Assembly (NCBI RefSeq): GCF_009909235.1
Contig: NZ_JAAAPO010000001.1
Span: 372,001-436,000, forward strand
Source: Novosphingobium ovatum
GTDB lineage: Bacteria; Pseudomonadota; Alphaproteobacteria; Sphingomonadales; Sphingomonadaceae
Direction: 5' to 3'
Length of the DNA stretch: 64,000 nucleotides
A model generated the notes under the pieces. It was not told where the DNA came from. It did not search any database and was given only the letters and a program-made list of their open reading frames with translations. The position numbers were made by a program, and so were the translations under genes. This document shows, in pieces, positions 30,515-40,185 of this stretch; positions within the stretch are counted from its first letter, which is position 1; every line of letters begins with the position of its first letter.

Positions 30515-31117
30515 TCATGACACATGCCCTCCGATGGCCTGGGTGGTCAGCACCAGTCCGCGCAACGCGAAACTGGCCGACACGGCATCGTCGCCGCGCA
30601 GGAAACTGACCTCGACCGAGTGGCCGGAGTGGAAGCCGGGCTCCCACAGATATTGCGTGCCGCCATCGGGCAGCGGCAGCGTGCCGGTGTGACGCTTGCC
30701 GATCAGGCGGGCCAGTTGGCGCGAGGCGATCGGGGCGGCGGCATCGAAATCATAGACGCGACAGCCGTTGGCCCACAGGCCCGGAGCGGCGGTGCGCCCC
30801 TGATCGACATAGCGCGACTGAACCAGCCACAACACACGCCCCGCAACGGTGCGGGTGTATTGAGCGCTGGCAAAAGTGGCCTCGGGCGCGTCCTTCATCG
30901 CGGCGTCACGGCCGCGCGCAATCAGCGTGGCCAGACGCGGATGGGCGTCTTCGGGCACCGCTGACCAGCCTGCCCCGCGCGCGGTGGCGGCCATATGCGC
31001 ATAGTCGCGCACCTGACCGCACACCTGACGGAAAGCCGCGAACAACGCCCTGTCCTGCGTCGAGGGCAGGGGCGCTGTGGCGGCCGCCGCGGCGGCAACA
31101 AGGCTGATCAGTGGCAC
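30515..31117 (-). CDS. Secreted hypothetical protein after mdh
   Basis: I do not recognise a named family. The 200-residue product starts with a hydrophobic Ala-rich stretch (PLISLVAAAAAATAPLPS) that looks like a short signal peptide, so export to the periplasm is likely. Two cysteines (CGQV near residue 33 and NGCRVYDF in the middle) could form a disulfide. The GTG start at 31117 is fixed by an in-frame stop four codons upstream. That stop is also the mdh stop, so the gene begins 9 nt after mdh and is surely cotranscribed. It occupies the slot of sucC, but it is not related to it. Confidence 0.8.
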   Translation of the reverse strand: MPLISLVAAAAAATAPLPSTQDRALFAAFRQVCGQVRDYAHMAATARGAGWSAVPEDAHPRLATLIARGRDAAMKDAPEATFASAQYTRTVAGRVLWLVQSRYVDQGRTAAPGLWANGCRVYDFDAAAPIASRQLARLIGKRHTGTLPLPDGGTQYLWEPGFHSGHSVEVSFLRGDDAVSASFALRGLVLTTQAIGGHVS

Positions 31118-31126
31118 GTTGTCCGA

Positions 31127-32311
<1,185 letters not shown>

Positions 32312-32365
32312 TTATTCGCAATAGCATTTATCTATGTGAGATTGGTTAAATCCTCGCCATTTCAC

Positions 32366-32488
32366 CTAATCCATGTTCCGCATTGGCACCTTCACGCGGC
32401 GGCCATCTGTCGACTCTCCACCCAGCGAACAGCCGGTTTGCGTCACCGCATCCGTATGCGCGGGAATCGCACCCGGGTCATACAGCAC
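32366..32488 (-). CDS. Small protein downstream of GGDEF-EAL gene
   Basis: This is a short frame with coding character, ending PMRNMD and TAG at 32366. From GTG 32488 it gives 40 residues, MLYDPGAIPAHTDAVTQTGC followed by SLGGESTDGRRVKVPMRNMD. The same frame reads sensibly further upstream (ITPRLDDGRGV), but no ATG, GTG or TTG occurs there before the GGDEF-EAL stop. The 5' end is therefore unsure. No family is recognised. It would be cotranscribed with the GGDEF-EAL gene, 61 nt upstream. Confidence 0.4.
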   Translation of the reverse strand: MLYDPGAIPAHTDAVTQTGCSLGGESTDGRRVKVPMRNMD

Positions 32489-32549
32489 AACGCCCCGGCC
32501 GTCATCGAGCCGAGGCGTGATTGCCGCGTTGGGAGGCGATCTGGCCGGT

Positions 32550-34586
32550 TCAGGCCGACCGGCGGCGGCGCTGCTTGTCTGGGTCGGGCAAGGTGGTGGC
32601 GGGCGGGGTGACGATGCGCGGCATGCTTTCGTCGCTGGTCTCGATCGCGGCCGGGGTGTCCTCGTCAAAGCGGCGGGCCTCTTGTGCCAGCAGCATCGCG
32701 GCCAGATAATCGGGCACGGCGCGGCTGAAATACCACCCCTGACCCAGCGTGCAGCCCGCCTGACGCACGGCCTGCACCTGCTCCAGCGTCTCCAGACCCT
32801 CGGCGACGATCTCCATGCCCAGCGATTGCCCCATGCCCGACACGGCGCGGATGATCGCGGTGCTGGTTGTGCCGACATTGATGCCCGAGACAAAGCTGCG
32901 GTCGATCTTGATCTTCTTGAACGGATATTTGTCCAGATAGCCCAGCGAGGAATAGCCGGTGCCAAAATCGTCCAGCGCGAAACGCACGCCCGCCTCGGAC
33001 AATTGCTTGATAAAGGCGTCGGTGTTGGGGCTGTGTTCCAGCAGGACGGTCTCGGTGATTTCCAGTTCCAGCCGGGTCGGGTCCAGCTTGGCCTCGCGCA
33101 GGGCGTTCAGGATGCCCAGCGCCGCGCCCGGTGCCTTGATCTGCAACGGCGACAGGTTGACCGCCAGCGTGACGTGATCGGGCCATGTCGCCGCGACCTT
33201 GGCCGCCTGCGCCGTGATCCAGTTGCCCAGCGTGATGATCGCGCCGCATTCCTCGGCCACGGGGATGAATTCGTCGGGGCGCAATTCGCCCTTTTCGGGG
33301 TGGAACCAGCGCACCAGCGTTTCGAACGCGCGGATGCGGCCGGTGTTCAGGTCGATCAGCGGTTGGAAGAACACCGACAATTCGTCGCGCTGCAGCGCCA
33401 GACGCAGTTCGGCCTCGATCTCGCGGCGGCGGACCAGCGCGCGGGTCATCGCCGCGTCAAAGAAGGTCACTTGCTTGCGCCCGTTCACCTTGGACTGGAA
33501 CAGCGCCAGATCGGCCCCTTGCAGCACGGTTTCCAGATCGGTGCCGTCATCGGGCAGCACCGCGATGCCGATCGAGCAGCCAACCTCCAGCCGGTCATTG
33601 TCGATGCGGATCGGGCGGATGATCTCGGCCAGCAATTCGTCGGCCAGGCGCTGGATGTCCTCGCGCGCGTCCGCCTCGCAGGCGATGATGAATTCGTCGC
33701 CGCCGAAACGGGCGATGCAGGCGTCCGCCGGCGATTGCTTGCGCAGGCGCGCGGCCACCTCGCACAACAGGCGGTCGCCCACCTGATGGCCCAGCGTGTC
33801 GTTCACTTCCTTGAACTTGTCCAGATCCAGCCAGAACAGGGCCAGACGGCGGCCCGGCTCCAGATCCATCAGCTTTTCGACCAGTTGATGGTTCAGGCCC
33901 GCGCGGTTGTGCAGGCCGGTGACGACATCGGTGCGGGCCAGATGCTGCATCTTGTCGGCCAGGCGCTGGCTGGTTTCGGCCGCTGAGATCGAATCGCGCA
34001 GCGTCTTGAACACGTTCATCGTGATCGAAGTCATTGCCGGCAACAGCAGCGTGATCGAGAAGGCCAGCACCTTGGCCGCGATTTCGCTGCGCATGGCCAG
34101 CGCGATGCATACCGGCGTCAGCGTCAGGATCATCTGGCCGATGGCGATCGCCGGACGGCCCGCATTGCGCGCGGCGATCCCCACAGCATAGCCGATGGCA
34201 TTGGCTACCATCAGCGTCTCGGCCACCGGCGGCACCTTGTACAGCACAGTCAGTGTCGCCATCATGCCGATGGCGGTGGAATAGCTATAGGCGCCCAGTT
34301 CGTAGATGAATTCCAGCACGCGCGCATTGGTGTTGCGCAGGCGCGGCAGGATCAGGCTGGCCGCCACGCGCAACAGCGCCACCGCGCTGAGCGTATAGGC
34401 CGCCAGATAGAGTTGCGGCATATCCGACACTCGCGCTGCCGTCAGGCTGGTGACGATGCCACAGGCTGCGCCGATCGCCAGGCTGGCGGGCTGCGTGTAC
34501 AGCGTCGAGACCAGAATCGCGCGGACCTGATCGTCGATGGCAGTCGTCCTGAACAGGACGCGCAGGCTGTTTTTGAACCGGGTGAT
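32550..34586 (-). CDS. GGDEF-EAL c-di-GMP signalling protein
   Basis: This membrane protein combines a diguanylate cyclase domain and a c-di-GMP phosphodiesterase domain. Counted from GTG 34430 it has 626 residues: several membrane helices (1-140), an intact GGDEF at 243-247, and an EAL domain with ETL at 370-372, then NLSPLQ, LEITET, DDFGTGYSSL, KIDRSF and EGLET. The metal and catalytic residues look present, so both activities are possible. The frame is open 52 codons beyond the GTG, encodes a further membrane helix (around SLAIGAACGIVTSLTAA) and has no ATG, GTG or TTG. An ATC at 34586 with GAGGGAG 8 nt upstream is the best start, giving 678 residues. Confidence 0.88.
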   Translation of the reverse strand: MTRFKNSLRVLFRTTAIDDQVRAILVSTLYTQPASLAIGAACGIVTSLTAARVSDMPQLYLAAYTLSAVALLRVAASLILPRLRNTNARVLEFIYELGAYSYSTAIGMMATLTVLYKVPPVAETLMVANAIGYAVGIAARNAGRPAIAIGQMILTLTPVCIALAMRSEIAAKVLAFSITLLLPAMTSITMNVFKTLRDSISAAETSQRLADKMQHLARTDVVTGLHNRAGLNHQLVEKLMDLEPGRRLALFWLDLDKFKEVNDTLGHQVGDRLLCEVAARLRKQSPADACIARFGGDEFIIACEADAREDIQRLADELLAEIIRPIRIDNDRLEVGCSIGIAVLPDDGTDLETVLQGADLALFQSKVNGRKQVTFFDAAMTRALVRRREIEAELRLALQRDELSVFFQPLIDLNTGRIRAFETLVRWFHPEKGELRPDEFIPVAEECGAIITLGNWITAQAAKVAATWPDHVTLAVNLSPLQIKAPGAALGILNALREAKLDPTRLELEITETVLLEHSPNTDAFIKQLSEAGVRFALDDFGTGYSSLGYLDKYPFKKIKIDRSFVSGINVGTTSTAIIRAVSGMGQSLGMEIVAEGLETLEQVQAVRQAGCTLGQGWYFSRAVPDYLAAMLLAQEARRFDEDTPAAIETSDESMPRIVTPPATTLPDPDKQRRRRSA

Positions 34587-34745
34587 GGGGCAAACTCCCT
34601 CGGATAGTCGGTTAAAACTATCCGGTCAGGAGTCACCGATTGGTTAATTTGCGCGAAATTTCATCCCTAGGGGCGGCGGGTGTGCAGATAAACGAAGGTT
34701 AATGGCGCGCCGTGATGCCTCTATGGGCGGGAAAACTGATAGCGC

Positions 34746-35066
34746 CTACCGTTCGGCCGCCGTCGAGGGATGGCGGCGGGCGCTGATCGCGTCGGCCATG
34801 CGGCGGTCCAGCGTGCGGCACACCGCCAGCCAGTGGCGGTACGAATCGCGGTCACCGTTGAAGAACGCCTTTTCCGCATTGGCGCGGGCCCGTTCGGCCG
34901 CGCCCAGCCCGTGCCGCGCGAAATGGCGCAGCGCTGATTGCAACAGCACGTTGCGGGCAATGCCCGCCTCACAGTCGTTTGCCGGTTGAGGGGGCCGATG
35001 ATAGCACAAGGCCCGAGCCACCGCGCTGCATTCGCCTGTTCCGGCGGCGGCAAATCGGATTGACAT
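34746..35066 (-). CDS. Conserved hypothetical protein (106 aa)
   Basis: A small cytosolic protein of no known function. From ATG 35066, preceded by GGGGAG, it has 106 residues. The C-terminal part (SALRHFARHGLGAAERARANAEKAFF, then SYRHWLAVCRTLDRRMAD) is helical and resembles small conserved sphingomonad proteins I have seen annotated as hypothetical. It lies 160 nt upstream of the GGDEF-EAL gene on the same strand. Confidence 0.65.
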   Translation of the reverse strand: MSIRFAAAGTGECSAVARALCYHRPPQPANDCEAGIARNVLLQSALRHFARHGLGAAERARANAEKAFFNGDRDSYRHWLAVCRTLDRRMADAISARRHPSTAAER

Positions 35067-35186
35067 CGGGCTCAACTCCCCATTGGCTATACAGGTGCAA
35101 CACTAACGCGGCGGATATACACTCTCGGGCACTAAACCTTTGTGATCCGGCGTGGTTATCAACCTGCATACAAGGCAACGCGGGAT

Positions 35187-35219
35187 CACCGGAGAATCAT
35201 CGGAGCGGTTGCTCCGGTG
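35187..35219 (+). promoter_or_regulatory. Leader with two mutually exclusive hairpins
   Basis: CACCGGAG (35187-35194) can pair with CTCCGGTG (35212-35219). Alternatively CGGAGC (35201-35206) pairs with GCTCCG (35211-35216) around GGTT. The two helices share bases and cannot coexist, a feature of attenuators and riboswitches. The element lies 87 nt before a tiny open frame with a good ribosome site. The rest of 35067-35489 holds no convincing gene. Confidence 0.35.
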
Positions 35220-35306
35220 TACTCGGGGAGGCAATCAGCCGCACCGGACAGAACATGACAGTCATAGATTGTTTGCTCGACCCTATCCCGGCTGGAGGCG
35301 AGAGCT

Positions 35307-35384
35307 ATGCGTCAAGCCATGATCGATGGCATGCGCGATGTGTCTCCCACTCCCCTTGTCACAGCCGGGGTGGGGCACCCATAA
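35307..35384 (+). CDS. Possible 25-residue leader peptide
   Basis: ATG 35307 opens a 25-codon frame (MRQAMIDGMRDV..., ending AGVGHP, TAA 35382-35384) behind a strong GGAGGCGAG site. No downstream + strand gene follows, because the cell wall hydrolase beyond is on the - strand. It may be a small stand-alone peptide, the marker of a small RNA, or chance. Only the ribosome site and the folded leader support it. Confidence 0.25.
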   Translation: MRQAMIDGMRDVSPTPLVTAGVGHP

Positions 35385-35489
35385 GCAACCGCATGGATGA
35401 TGCAATCGGCTTTTTCGGCCGAAATGAATATTTGTCGGGCCAAGGGTGACAAAGCTGTTGATGACGTGGCGCTCTTGTCGCCGTATTGG

Positions 35490-36623
35490 TTATTGCGGGC
35501 TGCCGATCCAGCGTCCGCTGTCCTGATATTCGGGGCGAACGGCCTCTGTGCCGGGCAATGCGCGCGCGCGATAGGCCGCGTCGCCGCCGTGGCGAATCAC
35601 ATCACTGGTATAGGCGGGGGCGGCCGCGACCGGAGCGGGCACCGTGCCGCGCGGCGCGGCGGTCAGGCGCAGGCTGGCCTCATAGGCGCGTTCCTGCGCC
35701 AGCGGGTCGGCCAGATCCTGTGGGTCGGGACGCGAATTGCGGGCATGGGCAACAGCCAGCGGTTCGATGCCGGTGTAATTGACGCGGAAAGCCGCAGGCG
35801 TGCCAGCGGGGCCGCGCATGGTGTAAAACCGGTGCGCGCCGATCTGGCCGATGAAGTTCAGGCTGTCGGCCCAATAGGGGTGCACGGCAAAGGTGTGGTA
35901 ATGCGTCGCCAGCCCCACCGGGCGATAGACGTAACCGGCCAGGGCCGCCTGCGCGACCTTTTGCGCGCGGTCCCAGAAATAGCGGCTGGGTTTGCGCATC
36001 AACGCGCCGTCACAGGTGAACGAGAACTGGCAGCCGGTGTTGCGTTCCGACCCCTGAAACACCACGCCGCACACCGTATTGGGGAACGAGGGGTGGGCCA
36101 CACGGTTCAACACCACCTGCGCCACGGCGCGCTGGCCGCCGTCGGGCTCGCTGGCTGATTCGTAATAGATGGCCGCGGTCAGGCATTGCAGCGCGCGGGC
36201 CTTGTCCTCGGCGCTGCCCATTTGCGCCAGCGCGCGGGCGGCGGGGCCGGGGGTGGTCAGTCCATCGCCGGGCTGGTCATCGGCAGGGGCGGCCTCGCCG
36301 TCCCAATGGCTGCCGGGGATCAGGCTGGAAATGGCCGAACGGAATGTGCCGTCACGCGCCGGGGCCGGATCGCTGTCGGACGCCAGGTAGTAATAGGCAG
36401 AACCGGGAAAGCTGCCGCCGGGTTGCTCGAACGGCATGGGGGCCATTTCGGCGTCTTCGGCCACATAGTCATCGCGCGTCAGCGTGCCCGCCAGCGCCTG
36501 TGCCCCGCCGGCGCCCCGCACGGCCTGAATGCTCATCACCGTGGCGGCGGCCACGGCCAGCGCGGCGGCCTGGCGCATCCATTTGCGCTGGCTGGCCTTG
36601 GTCTGGGTGGCGGCGATGCTCAT
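35490..36623 (-). CDS. Cell wall hydrolase, SleB family
   Basis: This is a predicted peptidoglycan hydrolase of the SleB lytic transglycosylase type. A membrane anchor or signal segment (RQAAALAVAAATVMSIQAV) is followed by a low-complexity region. The catalytic domain follows, with AAIYYESASEPDGGQRAVAQVVLNRVAH, in which the glutamate is the likely catalytic residue, and CGVVFQGSERNTGCQFSFTCDG. From ATG 36623 it has 377 residues. The frame is open to ATG 36734, but those 37 codons have unusually low GC in third positions, so the shorter start is preferred. Confidence 0.87.
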   Translation of the reverse strand: MSIAATQTKASQRKWMRQAAALAVAAATVMSIQAVRGAGGAQALAGTLTRDDYVAEDAEMAPMPFEQPGGSFPGSAYYYLASDSDPAPARDGTFRSAISSLIPGSHWDGEAAPADDQPGDGLTTPGPAARALAQMGSAEDKARALQCLTAAIYYESASEPDGGQRAVAQVVLNRVAHPSFPNTVCGVVFQGSERNTGCQFSFTCDGALMRKPSRYFWDRAQKVAQAALAGYVYRPVGLATHYHTFAVHPYWADSLNFIGQIGAHRFYTMRGPAGTPAAFRVNYTGIEPLAVAHARNSRPDPQDLADPLAQERAYEASLRLTAAPRGTVPAPVAAAPAYTSDVIRHGGDAAYRARALPGTEAVRPEYQDSGRWIGSPQ

Positions 36624-36984
36624 CGGGAAATCTCGCAGGAACAGAGCGTGGAAATCACGGGGACGCGGGTCTTCTTGCGGCCATTGCGGCTGGGCGACAT
36701 AGGCATTTGCAACAAGTGCACGAGGCAGGTTCATCCCAGTTGTCCGGCGTTTGCGATGGCGGGTAAGGATGGCCTAAACCGCCTTTTTCCCGCATGCATC
36801 CGCCGATTCCGCGCTGTATCATCGCGGTACGAGCCATGCCCCTAATCCTTAACGGCTTAACATTCGGTCGCCGGATCAGGGTTAATCTGCGGTTATTCAT
36901 GGGCTTGGACGCGTTTGGCGGGCCTGTGCGGGGTGTGGACCTATCTCTTTCGCACTTGCGAAGGGGCTGTGTCGGGTCTATCGG
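36624..36984. other. Divergent spacer before the B12 riboswitch
   Basis: This 361-nt stretch lies between the - strand hydrolase and the + strand riboswitch. It must hold both promoters, but I could not pick either with confidence. A TTAA-N7-TTAT sequence at 36882-36896 resembles a CtrA site with one mismatch in the second half. No gene was seen besides the optional hydrolase extension to 36734. Confidence 0.4.
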
Positions 36985-37235
36985 GCCGGCACGCCACCGG
37001 TGCCCCGAGAGGGGCGAGAGGCGCAGGAGGGCTCGCCAATCAGCGAATCCCCCCGCGCCAAAGAGGGAATTCGGATCATGCGGCCGGGCCATGCGCCCGA
37101 CGTCATGGCACCGAAGCTGCCCCCGCAACTGTATCCGGCAGCGCGCCTTATTCGTGCCACTGGCCCCGCAAGCGGGCTGGGAAGGCCAAGGATCGCGCCA
37201 TGACCCGGAGTAGCCAGGAGACCTGCCGGCGTGCG
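36985..37235 (+). promoter_or_regulatory. Cobalamin riboswitch
   Basis: The segment contains the conserved blocks of an adenosylcobalamin riboswitch in order: a GGTGCC-type 5' block, a long variable helical region, GCCACTG (37156-37162) followed by CCCCGCAAGCGGG and GGGAAGGC, and the B12 box AGCCAGGAGACCTGCC at 37212-37227. It lies 130-140 nt before a BtuB-type receptor gene. When coenzyme B12 binds, such elements normally lower expression of the uptake genes. Boundaries are approximate. Confidence 0.93.
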
Positions 37236-37366
37236 GTCGTTCAGCGCCGGGCGGGGTGTACCGGAGATGCAGCGCGATGCCGCCTTGGTAGGCTGTGCCC
37301 ATGGGGGGCGCGGCGGGCGGCCTCTCTCGCCACGAGCGGCTTTTCGTTCGTTGAGTGAGGGTTACA

Positions 37367-39268
37367 ATGCAACATCGTTATTTCGTCGCGGCCTCGGTTG
37401 TGGGGCTGATCGGGGCTGTGCCGGCGGCGCGCGCCGAAACCATCGCCGCCCCTGCGGCTGAAACCGAAATCACCGTGCTGGCCACTGGCCACAGCGCCCC
37501 GGTTGACCTGTCGGGTCAGGCGATCACCGTGGTGGGCGCAGAGGAACTGGCGCAGATTCAGGGCGCCGACATCGCCCGCGTGCTGAGCCGCCTGCCCGGT
37601 GTGTCGGTCAACCGCAGCGGCACGTTCGGTGGCCAGACCGCCGTGTTCGTGCGCGGCGCACAGTCCGAGCAGTTGGCCGTGCTGGTCGATGGGGTCAAGG
37701 TCGAGGATATCTCGGCTCCATCGGGCGGCTATGACTTTGGCGGGCTGATGTCGGGGGACATCCAGAAGGTCGAACTGCTGCGTGGTTCGAACTCGGTGGT
37801 GTGGGGTTCGAACGCGATTGGCGGCGTGCTGGGCATCACCACGCGCGAAACCAATGGCCTGCAGGGCAGCGTCGAATATGGCAGCAACGGCACATGGAGC
37901 GCCGAGGGCGGGGCGGGGATCAAGCGTGACCGCTATGCCGTCTCGGTCAACGTGGGCAAGGTGTCGAGCGATGGCATCTCGACCATGTCGAGCGTGGCCG
38001 GCGCCAACCCCTTCCGCCAGTTACGCCTGAGCGGCAAGGCCCGCCTGAACCTGGCCGAAGGGCTGAAGCTGAGCGCGCAGGGCCGCTATGTCGATGGCCG
38101 CCTGTCGATCGACAGCTATACCGGCTATGACCCGGTCACCTATGCCTCGATCTATGGCAATATCGGCGAATATCAGATCAATCAGCAGGCTTCGGGCCGG
38201 GCCGCGCTGGAATTCACGCGCCGCGCCTTTGGTCTGACGCTGGGCGGATCGGTGGCCGATCAGCGCCGTGGCTATTTCTACAGCGGCGATGCCCAGCCCT
38301 ATCAGACCTATATGGGCCGCACCAATCGGCTGGACCTGACCGGCTATGCCGTGCTGCCCGCCGGCTTCCGTCTGGACTTTGGCGCGGACACCGAATGGGC
38401 GCGGGCGCGCACCTATTACTATGGGCCGGGCCTGTCGGCACAGACGCGCTTGTCTTCGGGCCATGCGCTGCTGGGCTGGACGCAGGGCCGCGTCGCGCTG
38501 GCCGCGGGCGTGCGGGTGGATGACCATTCGCAATTCGGCATCCACACCAGCTTTGGCGCGAACGGGTCGGTGACGGTGCTGGACGGCTTGCGCCTGCGCG
38601 CTTCCTATGGCGAAGGTTTCAAGGCGCCGACGCTGTACCAATTGCTGTCCGATTACGGCAACAAGGCATTGGCTCCCGAAACCAGCCGGTCGTATGACGC
38701 GGGCGTGGAATATGGCCGCCGCGATGGCCGCGTACATGGCGCGCTGACCTGGTTCCACCGCGACACCACCAACCAGATCGACTTTGTGTCGTGTTCGTCG
38801 CTGGGCCTGTGCGCATCGCGTCCCTATGGCGTCTATGCCAACACCGGCCGCGCCCGCGCCGAAGGCATCGAGATCGAGGGCGGTGTGCGTCCGACCAGCG
38901 CGCTGCACCTGACCGCCACCTATACCCATCTGCAAAGCCAGAACCGCACGGTGGGCAATGCCAATTACGGGCGCGATCTGGCCCGCCGTCCGCGCGACAT
39001 GCTGACGCTGGCAGGCGATGTGACGGTGCTGTCGGGCTTTGATCTGGGGGCTGATGTCCGCATGGTGGGCGACAGCTTTGACAATGCGGCCAATACGGTG
39101 CGGCTGGATTCCTATGTGCTGGTGGGCCTGCGGGCGGCATGGCAGATGGGCCACGGCATCGAACTGTATGGCCGGATCGAGAACCTGACCGATGCGCGCT
39201 ATACGGTGGTATCGGGCTATAACACGCCGGGCCGCAGCGCCACCATCGGGGTGCGGGCCAAGCTGTAA
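37367..39268 (+). CDS. btuB: TonB-dependent vitamin B12 receptor
   Basis: This is an outer-membrane receptor that takes up B12 with energy from TonB. A signal peptide (FVAASVVGLIGAVPAARA) precedes a TonB box-like segment (TEITVLATG), a plug domain (VLSRLPGVSVNRSGTFGGQTAVFVRG; VLVDGVKVEDIS) and a 22-strand barrel ending ARYTVVSGYNTPGRSATIGVRAKL. From ATG 37367 it has 633 residues; GTGAGGG upstream supplies the ribosome site. Substrate assignment rests on the riboswitch and on the transporter genes behind it, as well as on BtuB-like sequence. Confidence 0.95.
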   Translation: MQHRYFVAASVVGLIGAVPAARAETIAAPAAETEITVLATGHSAPVDLSGQAITVVGAEELAQIQGADIARVLSRLPGVSVNRSGTFGGQTAVFVRGAQSEQLAVLVDGVKVEDISAPSGGYDFGGLMSGDIQKVELLRGSNSVVWGSNAIGGVLGITTRETNGLQGSVEYGSNGTWSAEGGAGIKRDRYAVSVNVGKVSSDGISTMSSVAGANPFRQLRLSGKARLNLAEGLKLSAQGRYVDGRLSIDSYTGYDPVTYASIYGNIGEYQINQQASGRAALEFTRRAFGLTLGGSVADQRRGYFYSGDAQPYQTYMGRTNRLDLTGYAVLPAGFRLDFGADTEWARARTYYYGPGLSAQTRLSSGHALLGWTQGRVALAAGVRVDDHSQFGIHTSFGANGSVTVLDGLRLRASYGEGFKAPTLYQLLSDYGNKALAPETSRSYDAGVEYGRRDGRVHGALTWFHRDTTNQIDFVSCSSLGLCASRPYGVYANTGRARAEGIEIEGGVRPTSALHLTATYTHLQSQNRTVGNANYGRDLARRPRDMLTLAGDVTVLSGFDLGADVRMVGDSFDNAANTVRLDSYVLVGLRAAWQMGHGIELYGRIENLTDARYTVVSGYNTPGRSATIGVRAKL

Positions 39269-39279
39269 GGAGGCAGGCG

Positions 39280-40185
39280 ATGCGGCGCGGGCCGGAACGG
39301 ACAGGGCAGGGCAGGCTGGCGGCGGTGGGGCTGCTGGCGGGCCTGGGCCTGTGCGTTGCGGCCTGCGCGCCGGGCACGGGGCAGGGGCGGGCCGATACCG
39401 CTCCGCGCCTGCCCCGTGTTGTCAGCCAAAACCCCTGTACCGATGCCTTGGTGCTGGAACTGGCCGATCCGGCGCAGGTGCTGGCGGTGTCGGCCTATAG
39501 CCATGACCGGATGCAAAGCTCGACCGACGTGGCGGTGGCGCGGCGGTTCCGCGCGGTCAGCGGCAGTGTCGAGGAAGCCTATGGGCTGCATCCCGATCTG
39601 GTGCTGGACGGCAATTATGCGGCCCCCGCGACGGCGGCGGCCTATGCCCGGCTGGGCTTGCGGCGCGAGGCTTTTGCCATGCCCGCCACGATTGCTGAAA
39701 GCGTGGCGCAGGTGCGGCGCATGGGCGCCCTGTTGGGCCACCCCGACCGGGCCGAGGCACTGGTGGAACGGATCAACGCGGCGGTGCGTGCGGCTGCGTC
39801 CTCCGCGCGCCGCCCGCGCGCGCTGATCTGGCAGGGGGGCGGCCATGTTGCCGGGCCGCAGACGCTGATCGCCGATCTGGTCGCCCATACGGGGATGGTC
39901 TCCTTCGGGGCCCAGCGCGGCTATCTGCAATCGCAAATCCTGCCGCTGGAGCGCGTGCTGGCCGATCCGCCCGATCTGGTGCTGGCCATTGCCCATGCGC
40001 CCGCGCAGGACCGCGTGTTGAACCATCCCGCGCTGTCCGCCATGCGCAGTCCGGTCAGCGGGCGGGCCATGCCGGTCTATACCGTGCCGCCCAGACTGGA
40101 ATATTGTGGCGGGCCAACCATCCCGCTGGCGCTGGATCAATTGGTGCGGATCCGCGCCACCTATGTACAGGACCATATGCGATGA
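39280..40185 (+). CDS. btuF: B12 ABC transporter substrate-binding lipoprotein
   Basis: This is a periplasmic binding protein of the BtuF/FhuD type. The N-terminus has a signal sequence with a lipobox (LCVAAC, C29), so it is probably membrane-anchored. The mature part has RVVSQNPCTDALVLELADPAQVLAVSAYS, HPDLVLDGNYA, and a long central helix typical of this class. The 301-residue frame starts at ATG 39280 after AGGAGG, 11 nt from btuB, and overlaps the permease gene (ATGA-type). Cobalamin specificity is inferred from the operon. Confidence 0.88.
   Translation: MRRGPERTGQGRLAAVGLLAGLGLCVAACAPGTGQGRADTAPRLPRVVSQNPCTDALVLELADPAQVLAVSAYSHDRMQSSTDVAVARRFRAVSGSVEEAYGLHPDLVLDGNYAAPATAAAYARLGLRREAFAMPATIAESVAQVRRMGALLGHPDRAEALVERINAAVRAAASSARRPRALIWQGGGHVAGPQTLIADLVAHTGMVSFGAQRGYLQSQILPLERVLADPPDLVLAIAHAPAQDRVLNHPALSAMRSPVSGRAMPVYTVPPRLEYCGGPTIPLALDQLVRIRATYVQDHMR

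Noticed and set aside
36624..36734. 37-codon N-terminal extension of the SleB-type hydrolase.
   Set aside because: Third-position GC drops sharply here compared with the rest of the gene, which suggests non-coding sequence. It is kept only as an alternative start.
36882..36896. CtrA-like site TTAA-N7-TTAT between the hydrolase and the riboswitch.
   Set aside because: The second half is TTAT, not TTAA, and a single near-match in AT-richer sequence is expected by chance.
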